Shown here in pieces: positions 17,083-25,407 of a stretch of 64,000 nt of DNA. The position numbers and the translations under genes were made by a program. The DNA is from DAOUET01 sp034430155 (GTDB taxonomy: Bacteria > Chloroflexota > Anaerolineae > Anaerolineales > UBA4823): contig DAOUET010000079.1 of assembly GCA_034430155.1 (NCBI GenBank), positions 25,836 through 89,835 of the forward strand, in the 5' to 3' direction. Every line of letters begins with the position of its first letter. Positions within the stretch are counted from its first letter, which is position 1. The notes below the pieces were generated by a model, which searched no databases, was not told where the DNA came from, and saw only the letters and a program-made list of their open reading frames with translations.

Positions 17083-17589
17083 CTATGCAGCCTTGATGCA
17101 TTGGTTAAGCATGTTGTTTAATCTCTTACCTGCTTCTTCTAGATCGATATGCATACATGCTGCCCATTCGCGTAGCATGTGGTCTTTAAGTCGTTCTAAG
17201 GCGCGTTTTTCCGTCGTGTTGAGTTTTTTCTCTGCTTCGCGCGCCGATAAATCTCGGACAAGCCTGAGGGTAGGTTTGAGCGAGCCATCTGATTTGACAA
17301 TTTCGATGCGATTTTTGCGGTTATTGTGGTTTGTGTCCATTTCTTGCGGAGGTTTTTGCAGAACTTTTAGGGCTTCTTGTAATTCAATGGGTGAGGTCAA
17401 CGGTCGAATACGTTCATTATTGATTTTAGAAACCGGCACCCAAAAGACACTATTGTACGTTTTTACCATGTAATAGTCCTGGGCGTTGCCATTGAGACGC
17501 TTCTCTTCAACTTTTTTAATCTGGCCGACCCCGTGATATAGATGGACAACCCAATCTCCAATGGCTAATTCCAGACCATTCTTACTCAA
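17083..17589 (-). CDS. carD: CarD/CdnL-family RNA polymerase-binding regulator
   Basis: A 168-aa protein starting with TTG, chosen because AAGGAGGTC lies 6 nt upstream. The N-terminal Tudor-like RNAP-interaction domain is clear (GDWVVHLYHGVGQIKKVEEK, then YYMVKTYNSVFWVPVSKINNERIRPL). The C-terminal helical DNA-binding part includes LRLVRDLSAREAEKKLNTTE and ERLKDHMLREWAACM. CarD/CdnL proteins bind the beta subunit and stabilise open promoter complexes, often at rRNA promoters. The rpsA gene follows 74 nt downstream on the same strand, which suits a growth-rate-linked unit. A GAAC-N4-GTTC site lies 18 nt before the start codon. Confidence 0.9.
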   Translation of the reverse strand: MSKNGLELAIGDWVVHLYHGVGQIKKVEEKRLNGNAQDYYMVKTYNSVFWVPVSKINNERIRPLTSPIELQEALKVLQKPPQEMDTNHNNRKNRIEIVKSDGSLKPTLRLVRDLSAREAEKKLNTTEKRALERLKDHMLREWAACMHIDLEEAGKRLNNMLNQCIKAA

Positions 17590-17606
17590 TTTAGACCTCC
17601 TTACCA

Positions 17607-17618
17607 GAACATTTGTTC
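17607..17618 (-). promoter_or_regulatory. SOS-like box GAACATTTGTTC before carD
   Basis: GAAC-N4-GTTC occurs 18 nt upstream of the carD start codon, with flanking A on both sides. It shares the outer eight bases with the palindrome in the LuxR-type promoter at 11705-11718. A weaker relative, AGAAAACTTGTTCT, lies near 17751. Its position near the ribosome binding site would suit a roadblock or overlap with a leader. Confidence 0.4.
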
Positions 17619-17640
17619 AAATCTAGGAACGATACAAATA

Positions 17641-17838
17641 GCCCCACTTCTCTTTGGTATGCGGGATATCTATCCCGGCGAAATGGGGCCCACGTCTCTT
17701 TTCTCAAGAGATATTTCGATAAGTAAAGCCACAACTAATAATAATTATACCAGAAAACTTGTTCTAGGTCAAATCGATTCTAACCCACGAGTTCATCCCA
17801 GATTGGGGGCGAGTATACAACCTGCCCCCAGTCTGGGG
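17641..17838. other. Leader/intergenic region with two strong hairpins
   Basis: This holds most of the 316-base gap between carD and the NRAMP-like gene. A two-tier hairpin pairs GCCCCA (17641-17646) with TGGGGC near 17684-17689 and, inside it, CGGGATA (17662-17668) with TATCCCG (17671-17677). A 14-bp stem with one mismatch joins 17797-17810 and 17824-17837. The second probably ends the NRAMP-like operon. The first may be part of the carD leader. Confidence 0.45.
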
Positions 17839-17905
17839 AGAAATTGGACAACACCCCAAACCCCTTTTGCCCCAGAAATGACATACACCCCTAACCAAGG
17901 ACAAT

Positions 17906-19156
17906 CTAGGTAGGGAAGAAGGTGACGACTAACAGGATTAACCCTAAAATAATCAAAATAAGTGCAGTCGTCCAGGCCAGTATGTTGAAACCAGCTTTGT
18001 TAGTAAACCTACCCATCAAACGAGCGTCATTAATCAGGTAAAGCATGGCGATTAAGATTACCGGGAGGAGCAAGCCGTTTAGGGTTTGGCTGACCAACAT
18101 CGCTTGCACCAGCGATTTGATCGGCAAAAGGATTATGGCGGCTCCCAGGACGATAAAGGCAGTGTATATGCCGAAGAAAATCGGCGCTTCCTTCAAATTA
18201 CGGCTGAGGCTGGCTTCCCAGCCGAAGGCTTCACAGACTGAATAAGCTGTCGAAAGCGGAAGAATGGCTGCGGAGAAAAGGGAGGCGTTCAGCAATCCCA
18301 AGGCAAAGAGAATGCTGGCGTATTTTCCTGCCAGCGGGCCAAGAGCAACCGCGGCGTCCTGAGCCGTTTCGATCGATATTCCGCTTTTAAAGAGGGTGGC
18401 GGCGCAAGCGATCATGATAAAACCGGCCACAAAAACCGCAAATAGAGATCCGACGATCACGTCGATGCGCTCATAACCATAATCTTGGGCATTCAGACCT
18501 TTATCCACGATGGATGATTGCTGGTAAAACTGCATCCAAGGTGCGATGGTGGTGCCTATGATGGTCACGAATATGGTCACGTAATCGGCGTTCAGTTGGA
18601 ATTTAGGTGTCGCTAGTGCCTGCATTACCTCCCCCCAGACTGGGCGAGCCAGTATGCCCGAGGCTACGTAAGCTAGGTAGATGGCACTGGCTACCAGAAA
18701 GACTCGTTCGATAAGTTTGTAGTTGCTCCTCAGGATTAGTAGCCACACGACTAAGGCCGCCAGAGGGACTGAAACATACTTGGAAATGCTAAAGATCTCC
18801 AGGCTGGCCGCGATACCAGCGAATTCGCTGACAGTGTTGGCCAGGTTGACGAAAACCAGCAGACTCAAGATCAGAGTGGTTAAACGTACGCCCATGCTCT
18901 CGCGGATCAGGTCAGCCAGCCCTTTTCCCGTTACCACGCCCAATCGGGCGCTCATCTCCTGGATGATCACTAGAGCTAAGGTCACTAAAGGCATCACCCA
19001 CAATAGGGCATAGCCATATTTAGCCCCGGCCACAGAGTAAGTGGTAATCCCACCGGCGTCGTTGTCGACATTGGCAGTGATGATGCCGGGACCAACAATG
19101 GATAACAGCAGTAATAGGCGGAGGCGGTAAGGTTTGATGCGGTTGCGAAAGCTCAT
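17906..19156 (-). CDS. NRAMP-family divalent metal transporter with altered metal site
   Basis: A 416-aa membrane protein with about 11 spans that aligns with NRAMP transporters (GPGIITANVDNDAGG in TM1, YGYALLWVMPLVTLALV in TM2, TM6 near residues 195-220). The two signature motifs are changed: the TM1 DPGN reads D-N-D-A-G-G (D31 kept) and the TM6 MPH reads A-P-W, so the metal-binding Met is absent. In studied NRAMPs, loss of this Met relaxes selectivity towards Mg2+ and Ca2+. The gene starts 17 nt after the stop of an MgtE_N/CBS/PRC protein on the same strand, which supports Mg2+ or Mn2+ rather than Fe2+ transport. The ion is inferred. Confidence 0.87.
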   Translation of the reverse strand: MSFRNRIKPYRLRLLLLLSIVGPGIITANVDNDAGGITTYSVAGAKYGYALLWVMPLVTLALVIIQEMSARLGVVTGKGLADLIRESMGVRLTTLILSLLVFVNLANTVSEFAGIAASLEIFSISKYVSVPLAALVVWLLILRSNYKLIERVFLVASAIYLAYVASGILARPVWGEVMQALATPKFQLNADYVTIFVTIIGTTIAPWMQFYQQSSIVDKGLNAQDYGYERIDVIVGSLFAVFVAGFIMIACAATLFKSGISIETAQDAAVALGPLAGKYASILFALGLLNASLFSAAILPLSTAYSVCEAFGWEASLSRNLKEAPIFFGIYTAFIVLGAAIILLPIKSLVQAMLVSQTLNGLLLPVILIAMLYLINDARLMGRFTNKAGFNILAWTTALILIILGLILLVVTFFPT

Positions 19157-19173
19157 TATTTCATCCGGCCAGG

Positions 19174-20430
19174 TTAGTGATACAGGCGGGGCAGGCGCTT
19201 TTTCCAGGCTGTCGGGATTATTTTGTCCAATGCATCGTCAGCGGTGACAATGCCCTGCAACTTGCCCTGGTCGTCTACTACCGGAACTGCCAGCAGGTTA
19301 TATTTAGCAATTACTTGGGCGCAGTTTTCCTGTGAAACTCTCAGATTGACAGATACCAGTCGTTTCTCCATGAACTCAGACACGGGTGTATCCGGTTGAG
19401 CCAACACCAGTTGCTTGAGCGAGAACACCCCGGTCAGACAGCCTTCCTGGTCGCTTACATAGAGATAAAAAACCGTTTCAGCTTCGTGGGCGGTTTGGCG
19501 CAGCACAGCCATAACCTGCTCGGCAGTCAGATTGGCTGGTACGGAGATAAATTCGGTGTTCATGATGCCGCCAGCCGAGTCTTCAGGGAAAGCCAGCAGC
19601 TTGCGTACGTCGGCGGCTTCTTCATCTTCCATCAGCTCAAGCAGTTCCTGACTGCGGTCTTCGGGCAGTTCAGCCAACAGGTCAGCGGCCTCATCGGGCG
19701 CCATCTCTTCCAATACATCCACCACACGCTCATCGGGCATGCCTTCGACCAGACTGGCCTGGAATTCTGGCTCCACCTCTTCCAGGGTCTCAGCCAGGGT
19801 TTTAACATCCAGAGCCTCCAGGAATTTACTACCTTCTATCCGGGATAGATCGCTGAGGATCTCAGCCAGGTCTGCAGGATGCAATTCGGTAATCTTATCT
19901 CCCGGCACTTTCAGCCGGATCGGTTCGTCGCTCGAGATCAATTCGACATTCTCCCAAGAGATAAAACCAGGCATTGTTCCAAGCTGCGAACGCTTGGCCA
20001 GCATGCGACTTAATCCAGATAGACCCAGGCGTCTGACCAACCCTATGCTGCTTGTATCGACATTGGCGATATATAAATCTCCGCTTATGCGGGTCAGCTC
20101 CAAATCGTTGACCCTCACCACTCTTATACCGTTAGTATCGATGATTTGTTTATCCAAAACATCGCGCACCAAATACAGATCTTCGGGGGAGGGGTGGTAG
20201 GGTACTAGATCGGAGCCTCTTTTGTTGAGGGGAATCGCTGGTGCGATCAAGACCACCACATCTGTGATCGGTATGATTCTGGATTCGCGACCTTGCTTTA
20301 CTTCAATCGCCACGATCTTGGGGTAGTGCACTTTCTCCTGGGGAGCGGCAAGTAGGTCTGTAAGTGTCCCGATTTTCTCCCCATCCAGGTCCGTCACCGA
20401 TCGGCCGGTTAACTCACTAACAAAATACAT
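19174..20430 (-). CDS. PRC-barrel / MgtE_N / CBS-domain protein, probable metal-sensing partner of the NRAMP-like transporter
   Basis: A 418-aa soluble protein. An N-terminal PRC-barrel-like part (residues 1-80, LTGRSVTDLDGEKIGTLTDL) is followed by a second such segment (to ~175). An MgtE N-domain spans about 185-290, with the superhelix repeats LHPADLAEILSDL, MPDERVVDVLEEMAPDEAADLLAELPEDR and LLELMEDEEAADV. Two CBS domains lie at about 295-410 (MNTEFISVPANLTAEQVMAVLR; VVDDQGKLQGIVTADDALD). In MgtE these domains sense cytoplasmic Mg2+ and gate the channel. Here the membrane part is missing and the adjacent gene supplies an NRAMP-like transporter, so it probably gates it in trans. Confidence 0.85.
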   Translation of the reverse strand: MYFVSELTGRSVTDLDGEKIGTLTDLLAAPQEKVHYPKIVAIEVKQGRESRIIPITDVVVLIAPAIPLNKRGSDLVPYHPSPEDLYLVRDVLDKQIIDTNGIRVVRVNDLELTRISGDLYIANVDTSSIGLVRRLGLSGLSRMLAKRSQLGTMPGFISWENVELISSDEPIRLKVPGDKITELHPADLAEILSDLSRIEGSKFLEALDVKTLAETLEEVEPEFQASLVEGMPDERVVDVLEEMAPDEAADLLAELPEDRSQELLELMEDEEAADVRKLLAFPEDSAGGIMNTEFISVPANLTAEQVMAVLRQTAHEAETVFYLYVSDQEGCLTGVFSLKQLVLAQPDTPVSEFMEKRLVSVNLRVSQENCAQVIAKYNLLAVPVVDDQGKLQGIVTADDALDKIIPTAWKKRLPRLYH

Positions 20431-20749
20431 ATGTGCATCCTCGCTATCTGCTCTTTTTTTCTTACTTAATCTGCAAACCTTGAAAATTTAAACCGTACTT
20501 GCATTCACATTATACATTTTTTGCATTTACTTAGTTAGGGGTCATCTAGGTTTTTTGGACAGGTGAAGCCCGCCCAAACCTCCAGACAAAGACATCTAAT
20601 GCTGGGCAGGTAGCGACATACCCTTTCCGATGGCATCTGGTCAGGAATTAAATGACCAAGGCAGTCGCAAATCAGTTGCTCAAAACGGCTATAAAACTAT
20701 ACAATATATAGACTTTACCTTGATAATTTTTTAAAATTCGTCTATAATG
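20431..20749. other. Intergenic region
   Basis: No gene is seen. The left end is the promoter region of the PRC/MgtE_N gene. Around 20530-20600 lies AGGTTTTTTGG...GAAGCCCGCCCAAACCT, which loosely resembles the degenerate repeat near 49050. The right end grades into the DUF1295 remnant. Confidence 0.4.
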
Positions 20750-21067
20750 TTCCAAGGTGCGCTTACCCCGCCAGGTATCCCGGCCCGTAAATGGCTCATC
20801 TGTATGCTGGTCACGATCTAGGGTGTGAGGCTCAGGCTCAACATCCTGTATCGCAACTGGGGGAAAGGCGAGGATTTCCGCTATCGCAAGTGGCATCAGG
20901 AAGCCGGAGATAAATGGTGGTGGCAGATGCAACTCGACCACTCAACCGAAAGTGATATCTGGCTTCTTGGCCTGGTTGGAGACAGCATTACCAACCTGCA
21001 ATCCTGGTTCTGGGATCGGAAGCCTTCCTGGATGGGTAATCAAAATAAAAACGAATCGAGGAAATAA
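20750..21067 (+). pseudogene. Remnant of a DUF1295 (steroid 5-alpha-reductase-like) membrane protein
   Basis: The frame reads GALTPPGIPARKWLICMLVTI, then TAG (20819-20821), then GVRLRLNILYRN and WGKGEDFRYRKWHQEAGDKW. The KGEDFRYxxW block is characteristic of DUF1295 proteins, where the TAG position is normally Trp (one base change from TGG). After KWWWQM the sequence jumps to IWLLGLVGDSITNLQSW, which resembles a later family segment, so an internal deletion is likely. The catalytic C-terminal membrane region is absent. Intact homologues often neighbour TspO-like genes, as here (the next gene starts at 21067). Confidence 0.75.
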
Positions 21068-21843
21068 TGAACAAGGACACGTTAAGGGCATCAACAAATC
21101 TACTGGCGGTTATTGCCACTATTATCGTCAACGGTTTGGCCACCGCGCTCCCATTGAACGGTCAAACCACCGGAGAAATCTCGGATCGCTTCCAGGTCCT
21201 CTTTGTGCCGGCGGGCTATGTCTTTTCCATTTGGGGGTTGATTTACCTGGGCTTGGTTGCTTTTGGTATTTACCAATTGCTCCCTTCCCAGCGGCAGAAT
21301 CCACGACTGCAGGGCGTTGGATATCTCTTCGCTTTCAGCAGCCTGGCCAATACCGTCTGGTTATTTTTATGGCATTACGAATTCTTCGCGCTGACTCTGG
21401 TCGCTATGTTAGCGCTGTTGCTCCTGCTGATCGCTATCTACCTGCGTTTGGGCATCGGCCACCTGCCGGTATCTACCCGCGAAAAGTGGTTCGTGCAGGT
21501 GCCCTTCAGCATTTATCTGGGTTGGATCACGGTGGCTACCATTGCAAACGTCACTTCATTGCTCGATTATATAAATTGGAATGGTTGGGGTCTCAGCCCT
21601 GAAATCTGGACGGTGATTATGCTTTTAGCTGGCGTGATCATTGCTGCAGCTATGCGTATTACTCGCAATGAGGTCGCTTTTTTGTTGGTGATTATCTGGG
21701 CTTATATCGGTATTTTTATCAAGAACTCCGGGAATCCTCTGGTTGCGGTGATGGCTCTCATAGCTACGGTGCTGGTCTTGCTGGTGTTTTTGGTAAGGCC
21801 AACCACGTTTAAAAAATTCCCACTGTCGGGTGTGAATGAATAA
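21067..21843 (+). CDS. TspO/tryptophan-rich sensory protein-like membrane protein
   Basis: A 258-aa protein with about seven spans. The signature FVPAGYVFSIWGLIYLGLVAF after TM1 and the Trp-rich loops (LANTVWLFLWHYEFFAL, VPFSIYLGWITVATIANV) match the tryptophan-rich sensory protein family related to TspO/MBR. It is longer than five-span TspO (about 160 aa), as usual for this subfamily. Proposed roles involve tetrapyrrole or sterol-like ligand binding; the function of this subfamily is not settled. It starts at the very end of the DUF1295 remnant, and weak purine-rich sequence (ATCGAGGAAATA) serves as RBS. The two genes probably formed a unit before the first decayed. Confidence 0.85.
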   Translation: MNKDTLRASTNLLAVIATIIVNGLATALPLNGQTTGEISDRFQVLFVPAGYVFSIWGLIYLGLVAFGIYQLLPSQRQNPRLQGVGYLFAFSSLANTVWLFLWHYEFFALTLVAMLALLLLLIAIYLRLGIGHLPVSTREKWFVQVPFSIYLGWITVATIANVTSLLDYINWNGWGLSPEIWTVIMLLAGVIIAAAMRITRNEVAFLLVIIWAYIGIFIKNSGNPLVAVMALIATVLVLLVFLVRPTTFKKFPLSGVNE

Positions 21844-22015
21844 CTCCGATAAATAAGAAGCGCTTCAGCCTTCTGAGGATACACCCGGGAGAATCCTTGT
21901 TGACCGGGAAGAGGTCAGCGCGGCGGCCTGAAAAGGTGTTTGCTTGCAGGTGCAATCAGTGAGGATCAAATCCTTAGAGAGGTATAATTCATCCGATGTA
22001 ATCGGAGTGAATCAG

Positions 22016-22930
22016 ATGGGTCGGCGATATCTGGCACTTGGCATGCTATTGTCACTTGCCATAGCTGCATGTAGTCACGCTGCTGGCGGCGCCTCACCCA
22101 CCCCGGGTGGAATGCCATCGGCACCCCTCGTGACAGTGGCGGCTATCCAACCGTCGCCTACCCGTACCACCCGAACGGTGATGCCATCCTCCTCAGCCAC
22201 ACCCCAGGCAACTATCACCGGCAGTCCCTCGCTAGCTTCCCCCTCCTCCACCTTACAGAACCCTCTTCTGGATCCAGAGGCCATCTTGATTTTAGAGCCT
22301 GGTCCGGGATCATTCCTTACCACCCCACTGCATATCACGGGTTTCGCCGATCCGACTTTCGAGCAAACCTTGGCGGTGAACATCCTGCTCGATGATGGCA
22401 CCCAGCTGGCGACCGAAACGGTCAACATCCGGGCTGATGTCGGCCAGCGGGGACCCTTTACAGCTGAGATTCCTTTCACAATCAGTGAGCCGCACCAGGT
22501 TTTTATACGGGTGTTTAACGTCAGTCCGCGTGATGGAGGCGTCATCCATCTGGCTTCTGTTGGAGTCACCCTGTCAGATTCCGGGCAGCAAAAGCTGGTC
22601 CAGGCTGCACCTCATCTTGAACAGATCGCCATCTTCAAGCCCAAACCTGGCCAGGATATTAATAGTGGGACGGTGCTTGTGGAAGGTTTCGCTCTGGCTG
22701 GTTTCGAACAGACCCTGGTAATCGAAGTACAAGATGCACAAGGGCAGGTGGTCGGCATGCAGCCTGTGATCGTGAATGCTCCTGATCTGGGACAGCCGGG
22801 ACCTTTCAACCTGGAGCTGCCTTATCATGTAAATGTTGCCGGTCCGGGACGGGTGGTCGTGCGAGACATCAGCCCAGCGTTCGGTGGTGACGTGCACCTG
22901 TCCAGTGTGGATGTGATGCTTTCCCCATAA
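22016..22930 (+). CDS. Secreted lipoprotein with two Gmad2 (Ig-like) domains
   Basis: A 304-aa product from ATG 22016 (GGAG about 9 nt upstream). The signal peptide ends in a lipobox LAIAACS, so Cys is lipidated. A Pro/Ser/Thr-rich linker of about 70 residues follows. Two copies of a beta-sandwich Gmad2 domain come next, each opening with I-x-x-P-x-P-G (LEPGPGSFLTTPLHITGFA; FKPKPGQDINSGTVLVEGFA), then FEQTL and closing with an SPRDGG or SPAFGG turn. Gmad2 domains occur in spore-germination and envelope proteins and bind partners rather than catalyse. It is monocistronic and its role at the cell surface is unknown. Confidence 0.85.
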   Translation: MGRRYLALGMLLSLAIAACSHAAGGASPTPGGMPSAPLVTVAAIQPSPTRTTRTVMPSSSATPQATITGSPSLASPSSTLQNPLLDPEAILILEPGPGSFLTTPLHITGFADPTFEQTLAVNILLDDGTQLATETVNIRADVGQRGPFTAEIPFTISEPHQVFIRVFNVSPRDGGVIHLASVGVTLSDSGQQKLVQAAPHLEQIAIFKPKPGQDINSGTVLVEGFALAGFEQTLVIEVQDAQGQVVGMQPVIVNAPDLGQPGPFNLELPYHVNVAGPGRVVVRDISPAFGGDVHLSSVDVMLSP

Positions 22931-23202
22931 TGACCCTGATGACCTCGGGGTAAACCAAATCCGGGTAGAAAGGTTGCTGACGTCAATACTTGCAGGGGGT
23001 TCACGAGGGATTCTACCAGGATACGGCCTGCGAATTTTGGACCTTGCCCTAATGTTCTTCCGAAAGTACCTCCTGCTGGTACACACCGATCTTACCCAAA
23101 GGGGGGTTATCCAACCAAACCCTTGGCTTTGTGAGTGTTGGAGAGTAACCACTACTGCCCAAGCGGGTCGTCCATAGTGCTGGTAGTAAGTTTGCTCAAG
23201 AA

Positions 23203-23568
23203 TTGATTGAGGCGACTGATGTGACCGCTTCCATCGAAATCAGGCGAGTCAGAGATCGGCGCGCCTTGAGGGCCTTTGCCAAATTCCCATGGCGGGTTTA
23301 CCACGACGACCCCAATTGGGTGCCCCCCTTGATCTCTGAGCAATTGAAATACCTTGACCCAGCCACCGGACCATTTTACGGTCACGCCGAGGTGGCTCTA
23401 TTCCAATCCTTACGGGGCAGGGAAGTGGTGGGTACCATCGCAGCTTTTATAGATCATCGTATCGTTGACCATGTGGATGCTCGTGTGGGTGGATTTGGCT
23501 TTTTTGAGGTGATGGATGATTATCCAGTGGGAGATGCATATCGGCTTTATGAGCAGCAGAGCGTTTAA
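23203..23568 (+). pseudogene. Truncated GNAT-like protein (N-terminal third only)
   Basis: A 121-aa frame (TTG start) aligns with the beginning of a GNAT-like family of about 370 aa: IEIRRVRDRRALRAFAKFPW, then DDPNWVPPLISEQLKYLDP, PFYGHAEVALF and VGGFGFFEVMDDYPVGDAY. The sequence then ends YRLYEQQSV and stops. The acetyl-CoA-binding and C-terminal parts are missing, and the following 220 bases do not continue it in any frame I can see. This is best read as a decayed gene, although a short functional product cannot be excluded. Confidence 0.65.
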
Positions 23569-23789
23569 GTGGGAAAGTCTATATTAAAAACCCTGTCATT
23601 TTTGTGAGGGTATTAAAAACCAATAACAGAGGCCATCATGCTATGATTAACGCATACTGAGAACACCATGGTGGATCGCTGGGTGCACGCAAATATTGAG
23701 GCAATCTGGTCAGTTTATCCGGACCACCCAACGGGAGGCATCTGGCAGAGATTCAGAGTGCTAAAAGAGGAAACGATACGTTTAGAACA

Positions 23790-24563
23790 ATGATCGATTG
23801 GTTAAGGCGTCTGTTTTCAGAGAAACCTGCTCGACACAGCTCCAAGAGTTGGCGATCAGCCAGGTCAAGAAAAACCGCTTCCAACAAACCGGTTGCGCCC
23901 AAGGCCACCTCAGCTGGAGCAGCTGCTTCTCAGGCGGCGGCAAAGACGGTCCGCCTGGGCACCCAGGCAGAAGCGCGCGCTTATCTGGATAAAGTCAATC
24001 AAAAGGTCAACGCCCTGGCGACGCGTTTCGCAAACGGGGATGTCAACCGCATTCAATTTCAACAGCTTTACGCTCACTACCAGGACGAGAAGCAGACTAT
24101 CGAAGGCTTACTGGTAGAGGCTCCAGATTCTCAGGCTTGGAAAGATGCAGTAACCGAGGGTACCTCCATATTAATCCGTCACCGCCACCTGGCTCACGTG
24201 CAGGGTTTTTCCATATACGACAATGAGTCGGGCATGCCCTTGAAAACTATCGGGCAATTTAGAGTCGATCCGGCGCTATTTGTGCCCATGCTCTCCGCTT
24301 ACCATTCAGCGACGGAAGAGATTTTTGGCGCAGGGGTGCGCTCGACCCAGATTGAAGGGGGCATATGGTTGAGTTTCGTGCGAGGCGATCAAAGCACCAC
24401 GCTGGCGCTTTTCACCACAGAACCCTCAGGCAAGCAGTTAAGAAACCTGGAAGCGATACACAAGACTTTCGAACAGGCCAATAAAAACCAGCTGAGCAGC
24501 CCAATGGTCAATGTGGATAATCTGGTATGTCCCCACGAATTCTTCATCCGTCATCCACTCTAA
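23790..24563 (+). CDS. Longin/roadblock-like protein encoded beside a Rab-like GTPase
   Basis: A 257-aa soluble protein. Residues 1-55 are basic and Ala/Ser-rich. Residues 57-115 form a likely helical pair (TQAEARAYLDKVNQKVNALA; LYAHYQDEKQTIEGLL). Residues ~135-240 have the alternating strand-helix pattern of a longin or roadblock fold: GFSIYDNESGMPLKTIG, then FVPMLSAYHSATEEIFG, a strand IEGGIWLSFVRGDQSTTLAL and a final helix LEAIHKTFEQAN. Such proteins act as platforms or activators for small GTPases (e.g. MglB for MglA). The Rab-like GTPase gene starts 14 nt downstream, so a functional pair is likely. The domain call is from pattern only. Confidence 0.65.
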   Translation: MIDWLRRLFSEKPARHSSKSWRSARSRKTASNKPVAPKATSAGAAASQAAAKTVRLGTQAEARAYLDKVNQKVNALATRFANGDVNRIQFQQLYAHYQDEKQTIEGLLVEAPDSQAWKDAVTEGTSILIRHRHLAHVQGFSIYDNESGMPLKTIGQFRVDPALFVPMLSAYHSATEEIFGAGVRSTQIEGGIWLSFVRGDQSTTLALFTTEPSGKQLRNLEAIHKTFEQANKNQLSSPMVNVDNLVCPHEFFIRHPL

Positions 24564-24577
24564 AGGATGGATTTCAA

Positions 24578-25081
24578 ATGCAATCCATCCCGGTCCTTAA
24601 AGTTGTGGTTGCTGGAGACGGGAACGTCGGTAAGACCTCCCTGATACGCCGGTTTTGCGAAGAGAAGTTTGAACACTCTCGCCTGGCCACCATTGGTGTG
24701 GACTTTCAGACCAAGATTGTTCCACTGCCAGCTGGCGAGGTGAAGCTGTCTATCTGGGATATGGCCGGACAGAAGCGCTTTAAGGATGTTAGAGCCGGTT
24801 TCTACCGGGGCAGTAGAGCCACTGTTCTGGTTTATGATCTTACCATCGCGGAGAGCTTGATCAACCTTTACCGTTGGTACCTGGAGATCAAGCGGATTTT
24901 GCCCGATCAAAGATTCATCGTGGTGGGAAACAAATCCGATCTCTCCGAAGTAACTTATGAATGGGCCGGGGTGCGACTCGCCAGGACGATCGATGCAGCT
25001 TATCTGAGAACCAGCGCTCTGACTGGAGAGGGGGTTGATCATCTTTTCCATATACTGGCGTTGGTTGCCTCTCATAGTTGA
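24578..25081 (+). CDS. Rab/Ras-like small GTPase
   Basis: A 167-aa single-domain GTPase from ATG 24578 (AAGGATG upstream). All five G motifs are visible: P-loop GDGNVGKTS, switch I TIGVDF, G3 WDMAGQ with switch II (Gln present, as in Rab), G4 NKSD and G5 SAL. TIGVDF and WDMAGQ are the form seen in eukaryotic Rab proteins. There is no C-terminal Cys motif for prenylation. Bacterial Ras-like proteins (MglA and Rup groups) act in polarity or unknown processes, with roadblock or longin partners. The upstream longin-like gene is a probable regulator. A different GTP-binding role cannot be excluded. Confidence 0.88.
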   Translation: MQSIPVLKVVVAGDGNVGKTSLIRRFCEEKFEHSRLATIGVDFQTKIVPLPAGEVKLSIWDMAGQKRFKDVRAGFYRGSRATVLVYDLTIAESLINLYRWYLEIKRILPDQRFIVVGNKSDLSEVTYEWAGVRLARTIDAAYLRTSALTGEGVDHLFHILALVASHS

Positions 25082-25407
25082 GCACCCCTTATTCCGCGCT
25101 TGTGAACCCGGAATCTTCCTTACCCCCTGATTTTTATTAGAATTCCTTCACCACTTAGCCAGACCTGAATTTCATACACCGCTGAGACTACCAGATTGAA
25201 GCAGAACCTGGCTTTTATGATGCGAATATGGTTTGGCGCGCTCCTGACCGATCCCGTCCCTGTTTGTTCGACTTATGAAAAACAATGACAGCCCGGGATT
25301 CTCGAGGGTGAAAGTGATAAAAGGCACATGACAGACCTTTGGATTTCTGTGATAATAATAGGAGGCTTGCCTGCTGTCCTTTCTGGTTAGTTGTTGGAGA
25401 TGGTTTT
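25082..25407. other. Intergenic region upstream of the FG-GAP/sortase gene
   Basis: No gene is seen. ATTCCG and CGGAAT near 25092-25115 may form a weak hairpin after the GTPase gene. The region must hold the promoter of the next gene, but no consensus is clear. Confidence 0.35.
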
